From positions 1-56,531 of the forward strand of contig JAIVJS010000020.1 in the NCBI GenBank assembly GCA_020199905.1: a DNA stretch of 56,531 nucleotides, given 5' to 3'. This document shows positions 41,085 through 50,389 of the stretch, one piece after another. Both the position numbers and the translations under genes were made by a program. The notes beneath the pieces are model-generated. The model had not been told where the DNA came from. It searched no databases and saw nothing but the letters and a program-made list of their open reading frames with translations. The first letter of the stretch is position 1. Every line of letters starts with the position of its first letter. This DNA comes from Acidobacteriota bacterium. Its GTDB lineage: Bacteria; Acidobacteriota; Thermoanaerobaculia; UBA5066; Gp7-AA6.

Positions 41085-43262
41085 TTAACCGGGGCTTTCG
41101 CGTGGGGGTCCGCCCTTCCTGGTGGCGATTCCGATCGCACAGGCAAGGAGCAGCGCCGCGCCTTGCGCGAAGACGCCGCGGTGGAAGGGCTCGCGATTCC
41201 ACGCGATCTCGAATGTGTGCCGGCCGGCGGGGATCGCCACCGCCAGGTCGCGGGCGTTGGCCACGAGAACGCGGACGGGAGCGCCGTCCACGCGCGCCCG
41301 CCACGCCGCGAAGTAAGTCCGGGAGAAGAGCAGGTGCCCCGCACCCGACGCGTCGACGGTTCCGGCCGCGCGGTCGGCCGAGACGTCCGCGGCCGAGAGT
41401 GCGGCGGAGCCCGTCGCGGCGGGTGGATCCGGGCCTGCCGGACCGGGAAGGACGACCTCGGTGTCCGGATGGAACGCCTCCGAGCGCACCAGCTCCAGCG
41501 CCGCCGACAGGGATGGGCGGCGGAGCGCGCGTGACGCCCACCGGAGCTCGGGCAACGGCGCGTCGGCCTCATGCAGGACCAGGTGCCGGCCGGTCACCAC
41601 CACTCCGGTCACCGGATGGAAGAGCGGAAAGTCCTCGCCTTCTCCCGCGAGCGCCCACCGCGCTCCGTAGACGCGCAGAAGGCGGCTTCGCTCCGGCGGC
41701 TGCGAGGCGCGCGCGGCTTCGTCCGCCAGGCGGTTGAACCATCCGTAGGACCCGTCCGGGTCGCGGTCGAACACGTAGGCGAGCCCGAACGCCTGCGCGG
41801 TCGAAGGGATGAGCTCCTGCGCGAGGGCCCGGGCATACGGCTCGAAGCGCGGGAGGCCGGCTCGTCGGGGCAGCGCCGCGAAATCGGGCTGCGGAATCCC
41901 CGGCGAGGCGTAGAGCCGTCCGCCTCCGCGGATCGCGCCGAGGAGCTCCGGGCGGCGGCCCACGTCTTTCGCGCTCGCCGAGACGAACAGCGGGAGGGCC
42001 CAGGGAAGGGCGAGCGCGGTGCAGAGCAGAGCGAGCGCGAACCCCGGCCGCGCCGGCCGCCGGGCGAAGAAAATCAGCGCGAAGAGGATCACCGCCGCGG
42101 CGCCGAAAACAGCGTCTCCGCGCACCGAGCCGCGGAAGGCGGCGAGCATGTCCTCGAGGGGAAGCCCCCCGGGCAGCCGCCCGGACAGGCGCGCGTCGAG
42201 CCACCCCCCACGGGACGAGAGCGCGAAGGCGGCGGCGTAGACGAGGACCACGGTCGGGCGGCGCCAGAAATCCCGGCGGAGCCCGGCCGCCGCGACCGCC
42301 AGCAGAGGAAGGACGCCGAAGGTGACGCACCAGATGTACACGAGGTCCTGCTCCTGCGTGGCGTGGATCCAGCTCGTGCCGCTTCCGATCGTCGAAGGGT
42401 CGCCGCCAAAGCGCGGGAAGAGCCACTCGACCGCGCGAAGCGGGAGGAAGGGCGCCGCCCCGAACGCCGTCTGGGAGTAGAGGTGCTGGCCGCGGTAGGT
42501 CAGGGGAAAGATCGCGCGCAGCGGCAGGAGGAGCGCCGCCGCGAAAGGCACGGCGACCAGCAGAGCGCCGGCGCCGGCGAGAGCCGCCGCGAGGAATCGG
42601 GGAGCGCGCCGTCCGGAAGGGCCGCCCGCGAGGTCCAGCAACGCCGCGAAAGCGGTGAAGATCCCGGTGAGCAGCGAGATCGCGGGCTCGCCGGCGAGAA
42701 GCTGGAGGCCGAAGGCGAGGCCGGTCGCCGCCGCGGCGCGCACCAAGACAGACGCCGATTCGGCCCGCGTCACGCCGAGCGCCGCGGCGGCGCACCAGGG
42801 CAGCCACGACGCGGAAGCGCTCGAGTTGAAGAAAGCCGACCCGTACGAAAGCATCATTCCGGAGAAGGCGTAGGCCGCGCCGGAGAAGAGAGCGGCGCCG
42901 GGCGAGATCCCGAGCCGGGAGGCGAGAAGCCGGGCGCCGAGAAACGCCCAGAGAACGTGCAGCAGGTAGTGGAGATTGAAGGCGGCGGCCGGGGAGACGG
43001 CTCGTTCGAGAAGCACCGTCGGGTAGAGCAGCACGGCGTTGGGATTGGCGAGGAGCGGCTCGCCGCCTGACGCCGCGGTGTTGACGAACGGAACGCGTCC
43101 GGCGTCGAGGGACGCCATCGCCACGCGCCGCCACGGCCAGTGGGTGACCTGCGCGTCCCGGAAGACGAGGACCCGCGAGCCGAGGATCTCCGGCAGGAGG
43201 GGGAGAGCGAACAGGAGAGCCACGCCCAAAGCCGTCGAGACGGTACGGAAGCGCGGCGACAT
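41085..43262 (-). CDS. YfhO-like multispanning membrane protein (GT-C type), copy 1
   Basis: About 725 residues, some 12 N-terminal TM helices and a C-terminal periplasmic beta domain. LGSRVLVFRDAQVTHWPW and GGEPLLANPNAVLLYP follow YfhO-type proteins, which in Firmicutes aid glycosylation of teichoic acids. ATG 43262 was chosen because TACACT lies 7 nt upstream; an in-frame GTG 21 nt earlier would include the promoter. A paralogue at 52409 has the same layout. Glycosyl transfer from a polyprenyl carrier is inferred. Confidence 0.75.
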   Translation of the reverse strand: MSPRFRTVSTALGVALLFALPLLPEILGSRVLVFRDAQVTHWPWRRVAMASLDAGRVPFVNTAASGGEPLLANPNAVLLYPTVLLERAVSPAAAFNLHYLLHVLWAFLGARLLASRLGISPGAALFSGAAYAFSGMMLSYGSAFFNSSASASWLPWCAAAALGVTRAESASVLVRAAAATGLAFGLQLLAGEPAISLLTGIFTAFAALLDLAGGPSGRRAPRFLAAALAGAGALLVAVPFAAALLLPLRAIFPLTYRGQHLYSQTAFGAAPFLPLRAVEWLFPRFGGDPSTIGSGTSWIHATQEQDLVYIWCVTFGVLPLLAVAAAGLRRDFWRRPTVVLVYAAAFALSSRGGWLDARLSGRLPGGLPLEDMLAAFRGSVRGDAVFGAAAVILFALIFFARRPARPGFALALLCTALALPWALPLFVSASAKDVGRRPELLGAIRGGGRLYASPGIPQPDFAALPRRAGLPRFEPYARALAQELIPSTAQAFGLAYVFDRDPDGSYGWFNRLADEAARASQPPERSRLLRVYGARWALAGEGEDFPLFHPVTGVVVTGRHLVLHEADAPLPELRWASRALRRPSLSAALELVRSEAFHPDTEVVLPGPAGPDPPAATGSAALSAADVSADRAAGTVDASGAGHLLFSRTYFAAWRARVDGAPVRVLVANARDLAVAIPAGRHTFEIAWNREPFHRGVFAQGAALLLACAIGIATRKGGPPRESPG

Positions 43263-43269
43263 CGGGGAG

Positions 43270-43275
43270 AGTGTA
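43270..43275 (-). promoter_or_regulatory. candidate leaderless -10 (TACACT) of YfhO-like copy 1
   Basis: Minus-strand TACACT, 7 nt, ATG 43262. It decides the start codon of that gene. Confidence 0.5.
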
Positions 43276-43388
43276 CGGGACACAGAAGCGCGGGAGAGGA
43301 AAAGGCGCGGGAGTGACGGCGGCGGCCCGTGGGGTGCTCTAAAGAGGTCTCGGTTCCCGTCGTCTTCGGTCTTGCCTTTCTCACGTCA

Positions 43389-43424
43389 ACGCTCGACGCA
43401 CAACGCCTCAACGCACAACGCTCT
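43389..43424. repeat. heptamer tract touching a -10 box
   Basis: ACGCTCG, ACGCACA, ACGCCTCA (8 nt), ACGCACA, ACGCTCT, directly followed by TAGAAT. Confidence 0.8.
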
Positions 43425-43430
43425 TAGAAT
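43425..43430 (+). promoter_or_regulatory. candidate leaderless -10 (TAGAAT) of the GT-C gene
   Basis: TAGAAT, 5 nt, ATG 43436. It begins immediately at the end of a heptamer array. Confidence 0.5.
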
Positions 43431-43435
43431 GCCCC

Positions 43436-44974
43436 ATGCACCCCGATGTCCCCGAGCGTCTCGCGCGCCGCGCGGGGCTCGCCGTCGTCGGGGCGTTTCT
43501 CCTCGCCTCTCTCTGTTTCACCGGGCAGTTCCCGCCGTTCGCCAATCCCAACGAGGCGTCCCGGTTCGCGACCGTTTTCGCCGCGGTGGAGTCGGGCACC
43601 TTCCGGATCGACGACGCGGTGCGATGGGTCGGGCAGACGGAGGACAAGTCGGCCTCCGGCGGACATTTCTACTCGAACAAGGCGCCGGGCCTCGCCTTCG
43701 CCGCGATTCCCGTCTATCGCGTGCTGCGCGTCTTTCTGCCGCGGCCCGAAACGCCGTTCGCGCCGATCTGGGTCTGGCTCCGGATCCTGGTCGTGACGTC
43801 CGTGTGCTGTGTCGCCTTCGAAAAGCTCCGGCGGCGGATCGCCGCCCGCCACCTCTCCGCGGCTTCGCCTGTCGTGGCCGCGCTGGCGTTCGGAACTCCG
43901 CTCCTCTTCTACGGGCGCTCGTTCTTCAGCCACGCCTGGACGGCCTCTCTCCTTTTCCTTTCGTTCGAGGCGATCCGCGACGCGGAGACGGCCTCGGCGC
44001 GCCGCCGCGTCGGGGTCCTGCTCTGGGCGGCGGGGCTGCTTGCGGGCTGGGCCGCCATCTCCGAGTATCCCGTGGCCCTCCTCGCAGGGCTCCTTCTCGT
44101 CCGGGCCGCGGCGCGCGGCGCCCTGCGGAACGGCGCGCTCTTCGCGGCGGGACTCCTCCTGCCGGTCGCATTGCTTCTCGCCTACAACGCGATCTGCTTC
44201 GGCTCTCCGTTCGTCCTGTCGTCGGCGAGAGAGGCGTTGCCGGAATTCTCCGATCTCGCCGGCAAGGGACTCTTCGGCTTCCGCGTTCCGGATCCCCGGG
44301 TGGGAGCGAAGCTTCTCTTTCACCCGGCACGCGGGCTCTTTCTCTTCTCGCCCTTTCTCCTCTGGGCGATTCCCGGCTTCGTCCGGTGGCGCCGCAGCGG
44401 CGAGCACCGCGCCGACTGGCTCTTCTGCCTGACGGGCTCGGCGGTCTTCTTCGCCGCCATGTGCGCATACCCCAACTGGCACGGCGGGTGGTCGCTCGGG
44501 TGCCGCTATCTGATGCCGATCCTCTTTCCTCTCGCGCTGGCGGCGTCGCGCGCGCTCGACTCGCCGCGTTCGCGATGGCTTTTCGGGGCGGCGGCCGCCT
44601 TCTCGATCGGGGTGCATTCTCTGGAGGCCCTCGCCTGGCCCTACTATCCGCTGACCCTGCCGTGGCCCCCGCGAACAGGCTCGCTCTGGTTTCTTTCGAA
44701 GGGGTGGATGGCGCCCGCGCAGCCCGGGATTCCGCCGGCCATCGCGGTCGGCGTGGCCGTCCTCGCGGGCGCCGTCGCGCTCGCGGCCTGCGCCTCGCGG
44801 GAAGAGAGATCGCGGCGGCGCTCCGCTGTCGCGGTGGCCGCGGGTCTCGCCCTTTTCGCCGCGACGCTCGCGCTGGCGCCCGCCCCGCCGGAGGAGGGGA
44901 GGCGCTTCCGGGAGGGAATCCTGGTGCGGGCCGTCCGCGGAGGGGCCGTCAGAGATCTCCGCCTCGACCACTGA
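43436..44974 (+). CDS. GT-C fold integral membrane glycosyltransferase-like protein
   Basis: 512 residues, roughly 11-12 TM helices. After TM1, FANPNEASRFATVFAAVESGTFRIDDAV (core NPNEASRF) is the first luminal loop, where GT-C enzymes carry the catalytic acidic residue, followed by YSNKAPGLAFAAIPVY. Later NWHGGWSLGCRYLMPILFPLALA resembles PMT/DUF2029-like carriers. It should use a polyprenyl-phosphate sugar donor. Specificity unknown; one of several such proteins in this block. Confidence 0.7.
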   Translation: MHPDVPERLARRAGLAVVGAFLLASLCFTGQFPPFANPNEASRFATVFAAVESGTFRIDDAVRWVGQTEDKSASGGHFYSNKAPGLAFAAIPVYRVLRVFLPRPETPFAPIWVWLRILVVTSVCCVAFEKLRRRIAARHLSAASPVVAALAFGTPLLFYGRSFFSHAWTASLLFLSFEAIRDAETASARRRVGVLLWAAGLLAGWAAISEYPVALLAGLLLVRAAARGALRNGALFAAGLLLPVALLLAYNAICFGSPFVLSSAREALPEFSDLAGKGLFGFRVPDPRVGAKLLFHPARGLFLFSPFLLWAIPGFVRWRRSGEHRADWLFCLTGSAVFFAAMCAYPNWHGGWSLGCRYLMPILFPLALAASRALDSPRSRWLFGAAAAFSIGVHSLEALAWPYYPLTLPWPPRTGSLWFLSKGWMAPAQPGIPPAIAVGVAVLAGAVALAACASREERSRRRSAVAVAAGLALFAATLALAPAPPEEGRRFREGILVRAVRGGAVRDLRLDH

Positions 44975-44978
44975 GGGC

Positions 44979-45003
44979 GAACAGCTGACAGCTGCGCAGC
45001 TCG
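44979..45003. repeat. short AGCT-class heptamers between convergent GT-C genes
   Basis: GAACAGCT, GACAGCT, GCGCAGCT. Confidence 0.6.
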
Positions 45004-45006
45004 TCC

Positions 45007-47010
45007 CTACTCGCTGATCTCGAAGACCTTCCAGCGCGGGATCCATCGTCCGCCCCGGCGGATCCCCGACGCGGAGTGAAACCGCAGACGAAACGACGCG
45101 AGCGGCGCGATCGCCTGGGATCCGACTCGGCCGCCCGCGCCGTCGAAGTCGTACAGCCGGGACTGGAGCGTCTGGAAATACGCCGGCGTCGGAACCGCCT
45201 GGCCGGCTGCGACTGTCAGGAGGGGAGGGCGCCCCAGATAGCCGGCGTAGTCGTTCATGCGCGGAACGAGATCGGTCACGAGGACCCAGCGCGCCTTCCG
45301 GGATCGGGCGAGCGCCATCGCCTCCTCTTCCGTCGGCGCGAGGAAGAAACGGATCGAGTCGAGGAACCCGTAACCGAAGTTATTCGCGACGACCGGCAGC
45401 TCGGCGTTGTAAAGAACCAGGTGCCCGAGCGACCACGGCGCCAGCACGGACGAGGCTCGCGCAAGCCCGTCGGGCGGGTGCGCGTCCAGGAGGCGCGGGT
45501 CGTACGCATCGATCGGGTGCGGCAGCTCCCGCCGCATCCACTCGAGCGTCGCGAAAAGATCCGATCCGGGAACCCGGACGGCCCGGATCTCTCCGGCGAG
45601 CCCGATGAACATGGGCGCCGCGAGGACGAGCGCAATCGCCGCCGGGACGGCGAAGCGGCGGAGCGGGGGCCCTCCGATCCGCCGCTCGGCCCACCGGGAG
45701 GCCTCCGCGAGCACGACGGCGGCGAGCAGGGCAGCGTAGTACACGTTCAGGCGCTGCGCGACCGCGAGCAGCAGCGTCACGGCGGCCCAGACCGCGAGCG
45801 CGGCGTGGAGTCCCGGCCGGTCTCCGCGGAAGTACCGCCTCGCCCACACGGCGGCCGCGACGGGAGACAGGAAGAAGGCCGCGGAGAGGCTCTTCCACGC
45901 CAGACCCGGGCCGTCGGCAAAGAGAGGGCGCGCCTCGAAGATGCCTTTCAGCCAGTCGCGCGGATAGGACACGTAACCCGAGGACCCCGAGACCTCGCTC
46001 GTCGTTCCGAGCACGTATCCGACGCCGCGCGCGAGCCCCAGGGTGAGCGCCGGCGCGTACGGGAGAAGCTCCGCGGCGGCCGCTCCGACGGCGAGTCCCC
46101 GCGCGAGCGCGTCGCCGCTCTTCCACTCCATCTGGCCGCGGGCGGCTCGCAGCGCCGTGTCGATCGCGACGGTCCCCCCCGCAAGCGCCCCCAGGAACAG
46201 AGGCTGAAAAAAGCCGAAGGAGACGTACGTGAGCGGCGGGCGGAACGGTCCGAGCCAGAACGCCGTCGCCGCCGCGACCACGAGGGCAGGAAGCGCGAGA
46301 AAAAGCAGCGCCGGGCGCAGGATGCTCTCCCGCGTTCGGACCGCCTCGAGAGCGAGCGCGAGCGCGAAAATGGCCGCCCAGTAGATCGCTCCCTGCCAGG
46401 CGAGCACGGCGGCCGCCAGCGCGATGCCGGCCGCCGCCTCCCGCAGCGCGTCGCGGCGCAGGTCCGGTCCCGCCCGGCCGCGCGCGCGCAGAAACAGGAA
46501 GAGCGCGAGAGACCCGAAGAACGACTCGCCCGCGTGCTGGTCGGTATGCCCGTACTGGGTCCAGAGGATGTGCCCCGGGCAGACGGCGAGAAAGAGCGCG
46601 CAAGTCGCCGCTCCGGCGGGGCCGAAAAGCTCCGCTCCGATCGCGCCGGCGATCAGGATCGTGCCGGCCGCGAGCGCCGGCGGGACCCACGCCGCTTCCC
46701 GCTCGATCGTCTCCGGAGGCGCAGCCGCCCCGTGCATCGCGCGCGAGGGAGCCGCGAGCAGGAGGTCGTAGAGCGGCGGCCAGATCGGAACGCCGCCCGA
46801 CGGAAAGTTCATCAGAGGGTCGAAGACGATCGTGCGCGGAAAGTGCGCGACCGCGAACCGGGCGCGGCGCAGATGGTAGTTGTCATCGGACCCGAGCGCG
46901 CGCACGCGAGGTCCCGCCGCGAGCTGCGCGCGCGTCGAGAGCCGGAGACCGAAACCGAGCGAGGCGGCCGCCAGGACGGCCACGACCGCCAGCGCGCGCG
47001 AGAATTTCAT
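45007..47010 (-). CDS. STT3/AglB-like oligosaccharyltransferase-related membrane protein
   Basis: 667 residues, about 13 TM helices. SDDNYHLRRARF (Asp42/43) sits where STT3/AglB has its first catalytic Asp. QYGHTDQHAGESFF gives Asp157-x-His159 and Glu162, as the metal-binding DxH of archaeal AglB. The late WWDYG motif is degenerate: APWSLGHLVLYNAELPVVANNFGYG (key WSLG, NNFGYG). It thus belongs to the family but may not be an N-OST; acceptor and sugar are unknown. CATAAT lies 8 nt before ATG 47010. Confidence 0.75.
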   Translation of the reverse strand: MKFSRALAVVAVLAAASLGFGLRLSTRAQLAAGPRVRALGSDDNYHLRRARFAVAHFPRTIVFDPLMNFPSGGVPIWPPLYDLLLAAPSRAMHGAAAPPETIEREAAWVPPALAAGTILIAGAIGAELFGPAGAATCALFLAVCPGHILWTQYGHTDQHAGESFFGSLALFLFLRARGRAGPDLRRDALREAAAGIALAAAVLAWQGAIYWAAIFALALALEAVRTRESILRPALLFLALPALVVAAATAFWLGPFRPPLTYVSFGFFQPLFLGALAGGTVAIDTALRAARGQMEWKSGDALARGLAVGAAAAELLPYAPALTLGLARGVGYVLGTTSEVSGSSGYVSYPRDWLKGIFEARPLFADGPGLAWKSLSAAFFLSPVAAAVWARRYFRGDRPGLHAALAVWAAVTLLLAVAQRLNVYYAALLAAVVLAEASRWAERRIGGPPLRRFAVPAAIALVLAAPMFIGLAGEIRAVRVPGSDLFATLEWMRRELPHPIDAYDPRLLDAHPPDGLARASSVLAPWSLGHLVLYNAELPVVANNFGYGFLDSIRFFLAPTEEEAMALARSRKARWVLVTDLVPRMNDYAGYLGRPPLLTVAAGQAVPTPAYFQTLQSRLYDFDGAGGRVGSQAIAPLASFRLRFHSASGIRRGGRWIPRWKVFEISE

Positions 47011-47018
47011 GTGCGCGC

Positions 47019-47024
47019 ATTATG
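47019..47024 (-). promoter_or_regulatory. candidate leaderless -10 (CATAAT) of the STT3-like gene
   Basis: Minus-strand CATAAT, 8 nt, ATG 47010. Confidence 0.4.
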
Positions 47025-47030
47025 CCGGGC

Positions 47031-47284
47031 GGAAGGCGGAAGGCGGAAGGCGGGAAGGAGCGCCGCACACCGCGCGGCTCCGGGCGGAGGCCGCCGTCCG
47101 AGCGCCGCCGTGCCGGCCCGCTTCAAATCCGCCGGATTGAGCCGAGGCCGGGAATCGGGAGCCGAGCGACCAACGGGAGCGAGACGGCCGCGGCGCTCCG
47201 CGGTCAACGGATCGCAATCGAAAAAAGGGAGCTCGAGGCGAAATCGGAAGCCCGCTGAGAGCGGAAAGCTGCCAGCTGAAAGCG
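47031..47284. repeat. repeat-filled 300-bp spacer: heptamers and dispersed element copy C
   Basis: 47031-47051 is three GGAAGGC units. 47147-47227 is copy C of the dispersed element (core GAGCGAGACGGCCGC at 47176-47190, then CTCCGCGGTCAACGG and an A-run). 47257-47284 is GAGAGCG, GAAAGCT, GCCAGCT, GAAAGCG. I see no gene between 47011 and 47310. Confidence 0.8.
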
Positions 47285-47293
47285 CTCATCCCT

Positions 47294-47299
47294 TATCAT
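47294..47299 (+). promoter_or_regulatory. candidate leaderless -10 (TATCAT) of the first DPM-like gene
   Basis: TATCAT, 11 nt, GTG 47311. No Shine-Dalgarno. Confidence 0.45.
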
Positions 47300-47310
47300 T
47301 CCTCCACACC

Positions 47311-48006
47311 GTGAAATTGTCCGTTCTGATGCCCGTCTACAACGAGGCGCGCACGATCGATGAGGTCCTGCGTCTCGTCTGCGGTGTTCCGATCGAAAAA
47401 GAAGTGATCGTCGTCGACGACGGATCGACGGACGGCACGCGGGGCCTGCTCGCGCGCTGGGACGGACGCGCGGGCGTGCGGGTGATCCTCCACGACCGGA
47501 ATCGGGGAAAGGGAGCCGCGCTCCGCACCGCCCTCTCCGAGGCGCGCGGCGAGATCCTCATCATCCAGGACGCGGACCTCGAGTACGACCCGTCGGAGTA
47601 CCCGAGCCTCCTGCGGCCGATCGAGATGGGCCGCGCGGACGTCGTGTTCGGCTCGCGATTCCGCGGCAGCGCCGAAAACCGCGTCCAGAATTTCTGGCAC
47701 ACCATCGGCAACCGCGTGCTGACGCTGATTTCGAACGTCGTGACGGATCTGAACCTGACCGACATGGCGACCTGCTACAAGGCCTTCCACCGGCGCGTCG
47801 TCCCGGTCCTCGATCTCGAGCAGCCGGGCTTCGGGGTCGACGCCGAGATCACCGTAAAAGTGGCCCGCGCCGGATTCCGTCTCTTTGAGGTCCCGGTGTC
47901 CTACTTTGCGCGGTCCCGCGCGGAAGGGAAGAAGATCCGGTTCCGCGACGGCGCCTCCGCGCTTTCGGCCCTCGTCCGCCACCGCTTCGAGCGCCCCGCG
48001 CGTTGA
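47311..48006 (+). CDS. GT2 glycosyltransferase, polyprenol-phosphate sugar synthase-like, copy 1
   Basis: 231 residues, no TM helices. [47 protein letters not shown] (DxD region) and NFWHTIGNRVLTLISNVVTDLNLTDMATCYKAF (core LTDMATCYKAF) are DPM1-like. It would load a sugar onto polyprenyl phosphate, supplying GT-C enzymes. The stop overlaps the next gene as TTGA, so it is coupled to the PMT-like protein. Confidence 0.87.
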   Translation: MKLSVLMPVYNEARTIDEVLRLVCGVPIEKEVIVVDDGSTDGTRGLLARWDGRAGVRVILHDRNRGKGAALRTALSEARGEILIIQDADLEYDPSEYPSLLRPIEMGRADVVFGSRFRGSAENRVQNFWHTIGNRVLTLISNVVTDLNLTDMATCYKAFHRRVVPVLDLEQPGFGVDAEITVKVARAGFRLFEVPVSYFARSRAEGKKIRFRDGASALSALVRHRFERPAR

Positions 48007-49709
48007 AGCGCTTCCTCTTTCCGGCGGCCGCCGTGCTGGTGGCGGCTCTCTCGCTGTTTCTCGTCTGGGACCACACCCGGGGAGACTCGCTCTCGGCGGA
48101 CGAGCCCGTTCACATCCTGGCGGCCTACCTCCAGGTCTTCGGCCGCACCGCCATCGTGAACATCGAGCATCCCCCGTTGATGAAGGAGCTGGCGGGACTC
48201 GGACTGACGGCGGTGCCGGTCCCGAAGCCTCCCGCGCGTGTGCCCCTCGGCGAGGCCTTCACGTCGTGGGGGCATTCGTTCCTGTTCGAAGGCCCGGTGC
48301 CTCCCGACACGATCGCCGCGGCCGCCCGCGCTCCGTTCCTGCTGGTGCTTGCCGCGCTTCTCGGCGTCGTCTACGCGGCCGCGCGGTCCCGCTGGGGAGG
48401 CGCCGCCGCCCTGTTCGCCGTGGCGCTTCTCGCGTTCGACCCGAACTTCGTGGCGCACGCCGGCGTCGTCCACACGGACCTCGGCGCCGCGCTCGCTTTC
48501 ATCGCCGCGGTTCTGGCGTGGGACGCCGCGCAGCGCCGGCGCACTCCGGCACGGATCGTCTTCGCGGGAGTCGTTCTCGGGCTTGCGCTCGCGACGAAGT
48601 TCTCGGCGGTCTATCTCGGCCCGATCCTCCTCTTGCAGGGCCTCCTCGCCCTGCGGGGCGCTCCGCGGCCGGGGGCCGACGCGCTGAGTCTTTTCGGCCG
48701 GCTCGCCGCCGCGGGGGCGGTGGCCGTGGTGGTCCTCGTCGTCGTCTACGCGGCCGCCTCCTCGCGCATGGATCCGGGCGAGCAGCGGCAGGTGATTCAC
48801 GAAATGGTCGCCGGGCGCGGCGCTCCGCGTCTCTCTCACGCGATCGAGGAGCTCGCCCGGATCTGCCCGCCCCTCGGACACTACGCGGGCGGCCTCGCGT
48901 CCGTCTTCCGCCAGAACGCCGAAGGCGGCGGCGTCAATTTTCTCTTTGGACGCGTGGCGATCCGCGGGTTCCCCTCCTATTTCTTCGTCGCCTTTCTCGT
49001 CAAGAGCACCCTCGCGTTTCTGGCGGCGGCGGCGATCACCCTGGGAGCGCTGGCCCGGCACCCGGAGGCGAGGCGGGAAGCGGCGCTCTTCCTCCTTCCT
49101 CCCGCCGTTCTGTTTCTCGCGTCGATGGGAGCGAGCTACAACATCGGCATCCGCCACATGCTGCCGGTCTATCCGTTCCTGGCGCTCGCCGCGGCGGGCG
49201 CCCTTTCCCGCGCGCGAGAGCGGGGGTTCCGGCCGGCCGCTGCCGCGCTCTTGCTCCTGCCGCTCCTCTCGGCCGGAGAGATCCTTCGGATTCATCCGCA
49301 CGAGCTGTCGTATTTCAATCTCTTCGCGGGCGGGCCGGAGGGGGGACGCCGAATCCTCTCCGACTCCAACGTGGACTGGGGGCTCGATTTGAAGCGCCTC
49401 GCCGCCGAGCTCGGCCGCCGCGGCGAGCGGGCCCCGACGGTCGTCTACTTTGGAGGGGATGACGTGCCCTTCCGCGCCGGCGTCCCCGAGTTCGCGGCGG
49501 ACCCGGTCGTCCGGGGGCGGCTCGTCGCGATTTCCGCCTTCGAGGAGGCGGTGGGGCCGGAGTTTTACGCTTATCATGGCGTCCCAGTGGTCTCAGGCGC
49601 GCTCGAGAGGCTCCGCCGGGATCTCGCTCAACGAGGCCGCCCGGTCGGACGCGTCGGCTATTCGATCCACCTTTATCAGCTTCCGCCGAAAGGAACTGCG
49701 GGCCCATGA
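48003..49709 (+). CDS. PMT/GT39-like membrane glycosyltransferase
   Basis: 568 residues from TTG 48003, about 11 TM helices. [15 protein letters not shown] contains the catalytic Asp-Glu of the first loop, and [14 protein letters not shown] follows as in protein mannosyltransferase-like enzymes. C-terminal [15 protein letters not shown] is a conserved periplasmic motif of this subgroup. It is sandwiched by overlaps (TTGA, ATGA) between two DPM-like genes, which probably supply its lipid-linked donor. Confidence 0.82.
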   Translation: MKRFLFPAAAVLVAALSLFLVWDHTRGDSLSADEPVHILAAYLQVFGRTAIVNIEHPPLMKELAGLGLTAVPVPKPPARVPLGEAFTSWGHSFLFEGPVPPDTIAAAARAPFLLVLAALLGVVYAAARSRWGGAAALFAVALLAFDPNFVAHAGVVHTDLGAALAFIAAVLAWDAAQRRRTPARIVFAGVVLGLALATKFSAVYLGPILLLQGLLALRGAPRPGADALSLFGRLAAAGAVAVVVLVVVYAAASSRMDPGEQRQVIHEMVAGRGAPRLSHAIEELARICPPLGHYAGGLASVFRQNAEGGGVNFLFGRVAIRGFPSYFFVAFLVKSTLAFLAAAAITLGALARHPEARREAALFLLPPAVLFLASMGASYNIGIRHMLPVYPFLALAAAGALSRARERGFRPAAAALLLLPLLSAGEILRIHPHELSYFNLFAGGPEGGRRILSDSNVDWGLDLKRLAAELGRRGERAPTVVYFGGDDVPFRAGVPEFAADPVVRGRLVAISAFEEAVGPEFYAYHGVPVVSGALERLRRDLAQRGRPVGRVGYSIHLYQLPPKGTAGP

Positions 49710-50389
49710 AGCTCACCGTCGTGATCCCGGTTTACAACGAGGCGAAGACGATCCGGGAGCTCGTGCGCCAGGTCCAGGCGGTGGACCTTGACAAGGAGAT
49801 CGTAATCGTCGACGACGGGTCGACCGACGGGACACGAGACCTCCTGAGCGACATGGACGGGAAGAACGGCGTCCGCGTCTTTCTGCAGCCGAAGAACCAG
49901 GGCAAAGGCGCCGCGGTCGCTCTGGGGTTCCAGAAGGCCGCGGGAGACGTGGTGGTGGTCCAGGACGCGGACCTCGAGTACGACCCGCGCGAGCTGCCGA
50001 AGCTGCTGCGACCGATCGAAGAGGGGCACGCGGACGTCGTGTACGGCTCGCGGTTTCTCGGGGGAGGGGAGCGGCGGGTCCTCTACTTCTGGCACACGGT
50101 GGGCAACCGGATGCTGACGCTCGCTTCCAACATGTTCACCAACCTGAACCTGACCGACATGGAGACCTGCTACAAGATGTTCCGCCGCGAGGTCATCCAG
50201 TCGATCTCGATCGAGTCCTGCCGGTTCGGCATCGAGCCCGAAATCACCGCGAAGGTCGCCCGGCGCGGATACAGGATCTACGAAGTGCCCATCTCGTACT
50301 ACGGACGCACGTACGAGGAGGGCAAGAAGATCGGCTGGAAGGACGGGTTCTCCGCTCTCGCGACGATCGTGTCGATCTCCATCGCCTGA
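49706..50389 (+). CDS. GT2 glycosyltransferase, polyprenol-phosphate sugar synthase-like, copy 2 (altered 3' end)
   Basis: 227 residues. [45 protein letters not shown] and [16 protein letters not shown] as in copy 1. The normal family end is GWKDGF-ALxxIxxYR or similar; here, after GFSALATIV, the last residues SISIA come from a 27-bp arm that is the inverse of downstream methyltransferase sequence. The TGA at 50387-50389 straddles the rearrangement. The catalytic part is complete, so activity may survive. Confidence 0.85.
   Translation: MKLTVVIPVYNEAKTIRELVRQVQAVDLDKEIVIVDDGSTDGTRDLLSDMDGKNGVRVFLQPKNQGKGAAVALGFQKAAGDVVVVQDADLEYDPRELPKLLRPIEEGHADVVYGSRFLGGGERRVLYFWHTVGNRMLTLASNMFTNLNLTDMETCYKMFRREVIQSISIESCRFGIEPEITAKVARRGYRIYEVPISYYGRTYEEGKKIGWKDGFSALATIVSISIA
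50362..50388. repeat. left arm of 27-bp perfect inverted repeat
   Basis: Exact reverse complement of 50485-50511 with a 96-bp spacer. It lies at the 3' end of the DPM-like gene. Confidence 0.9.
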
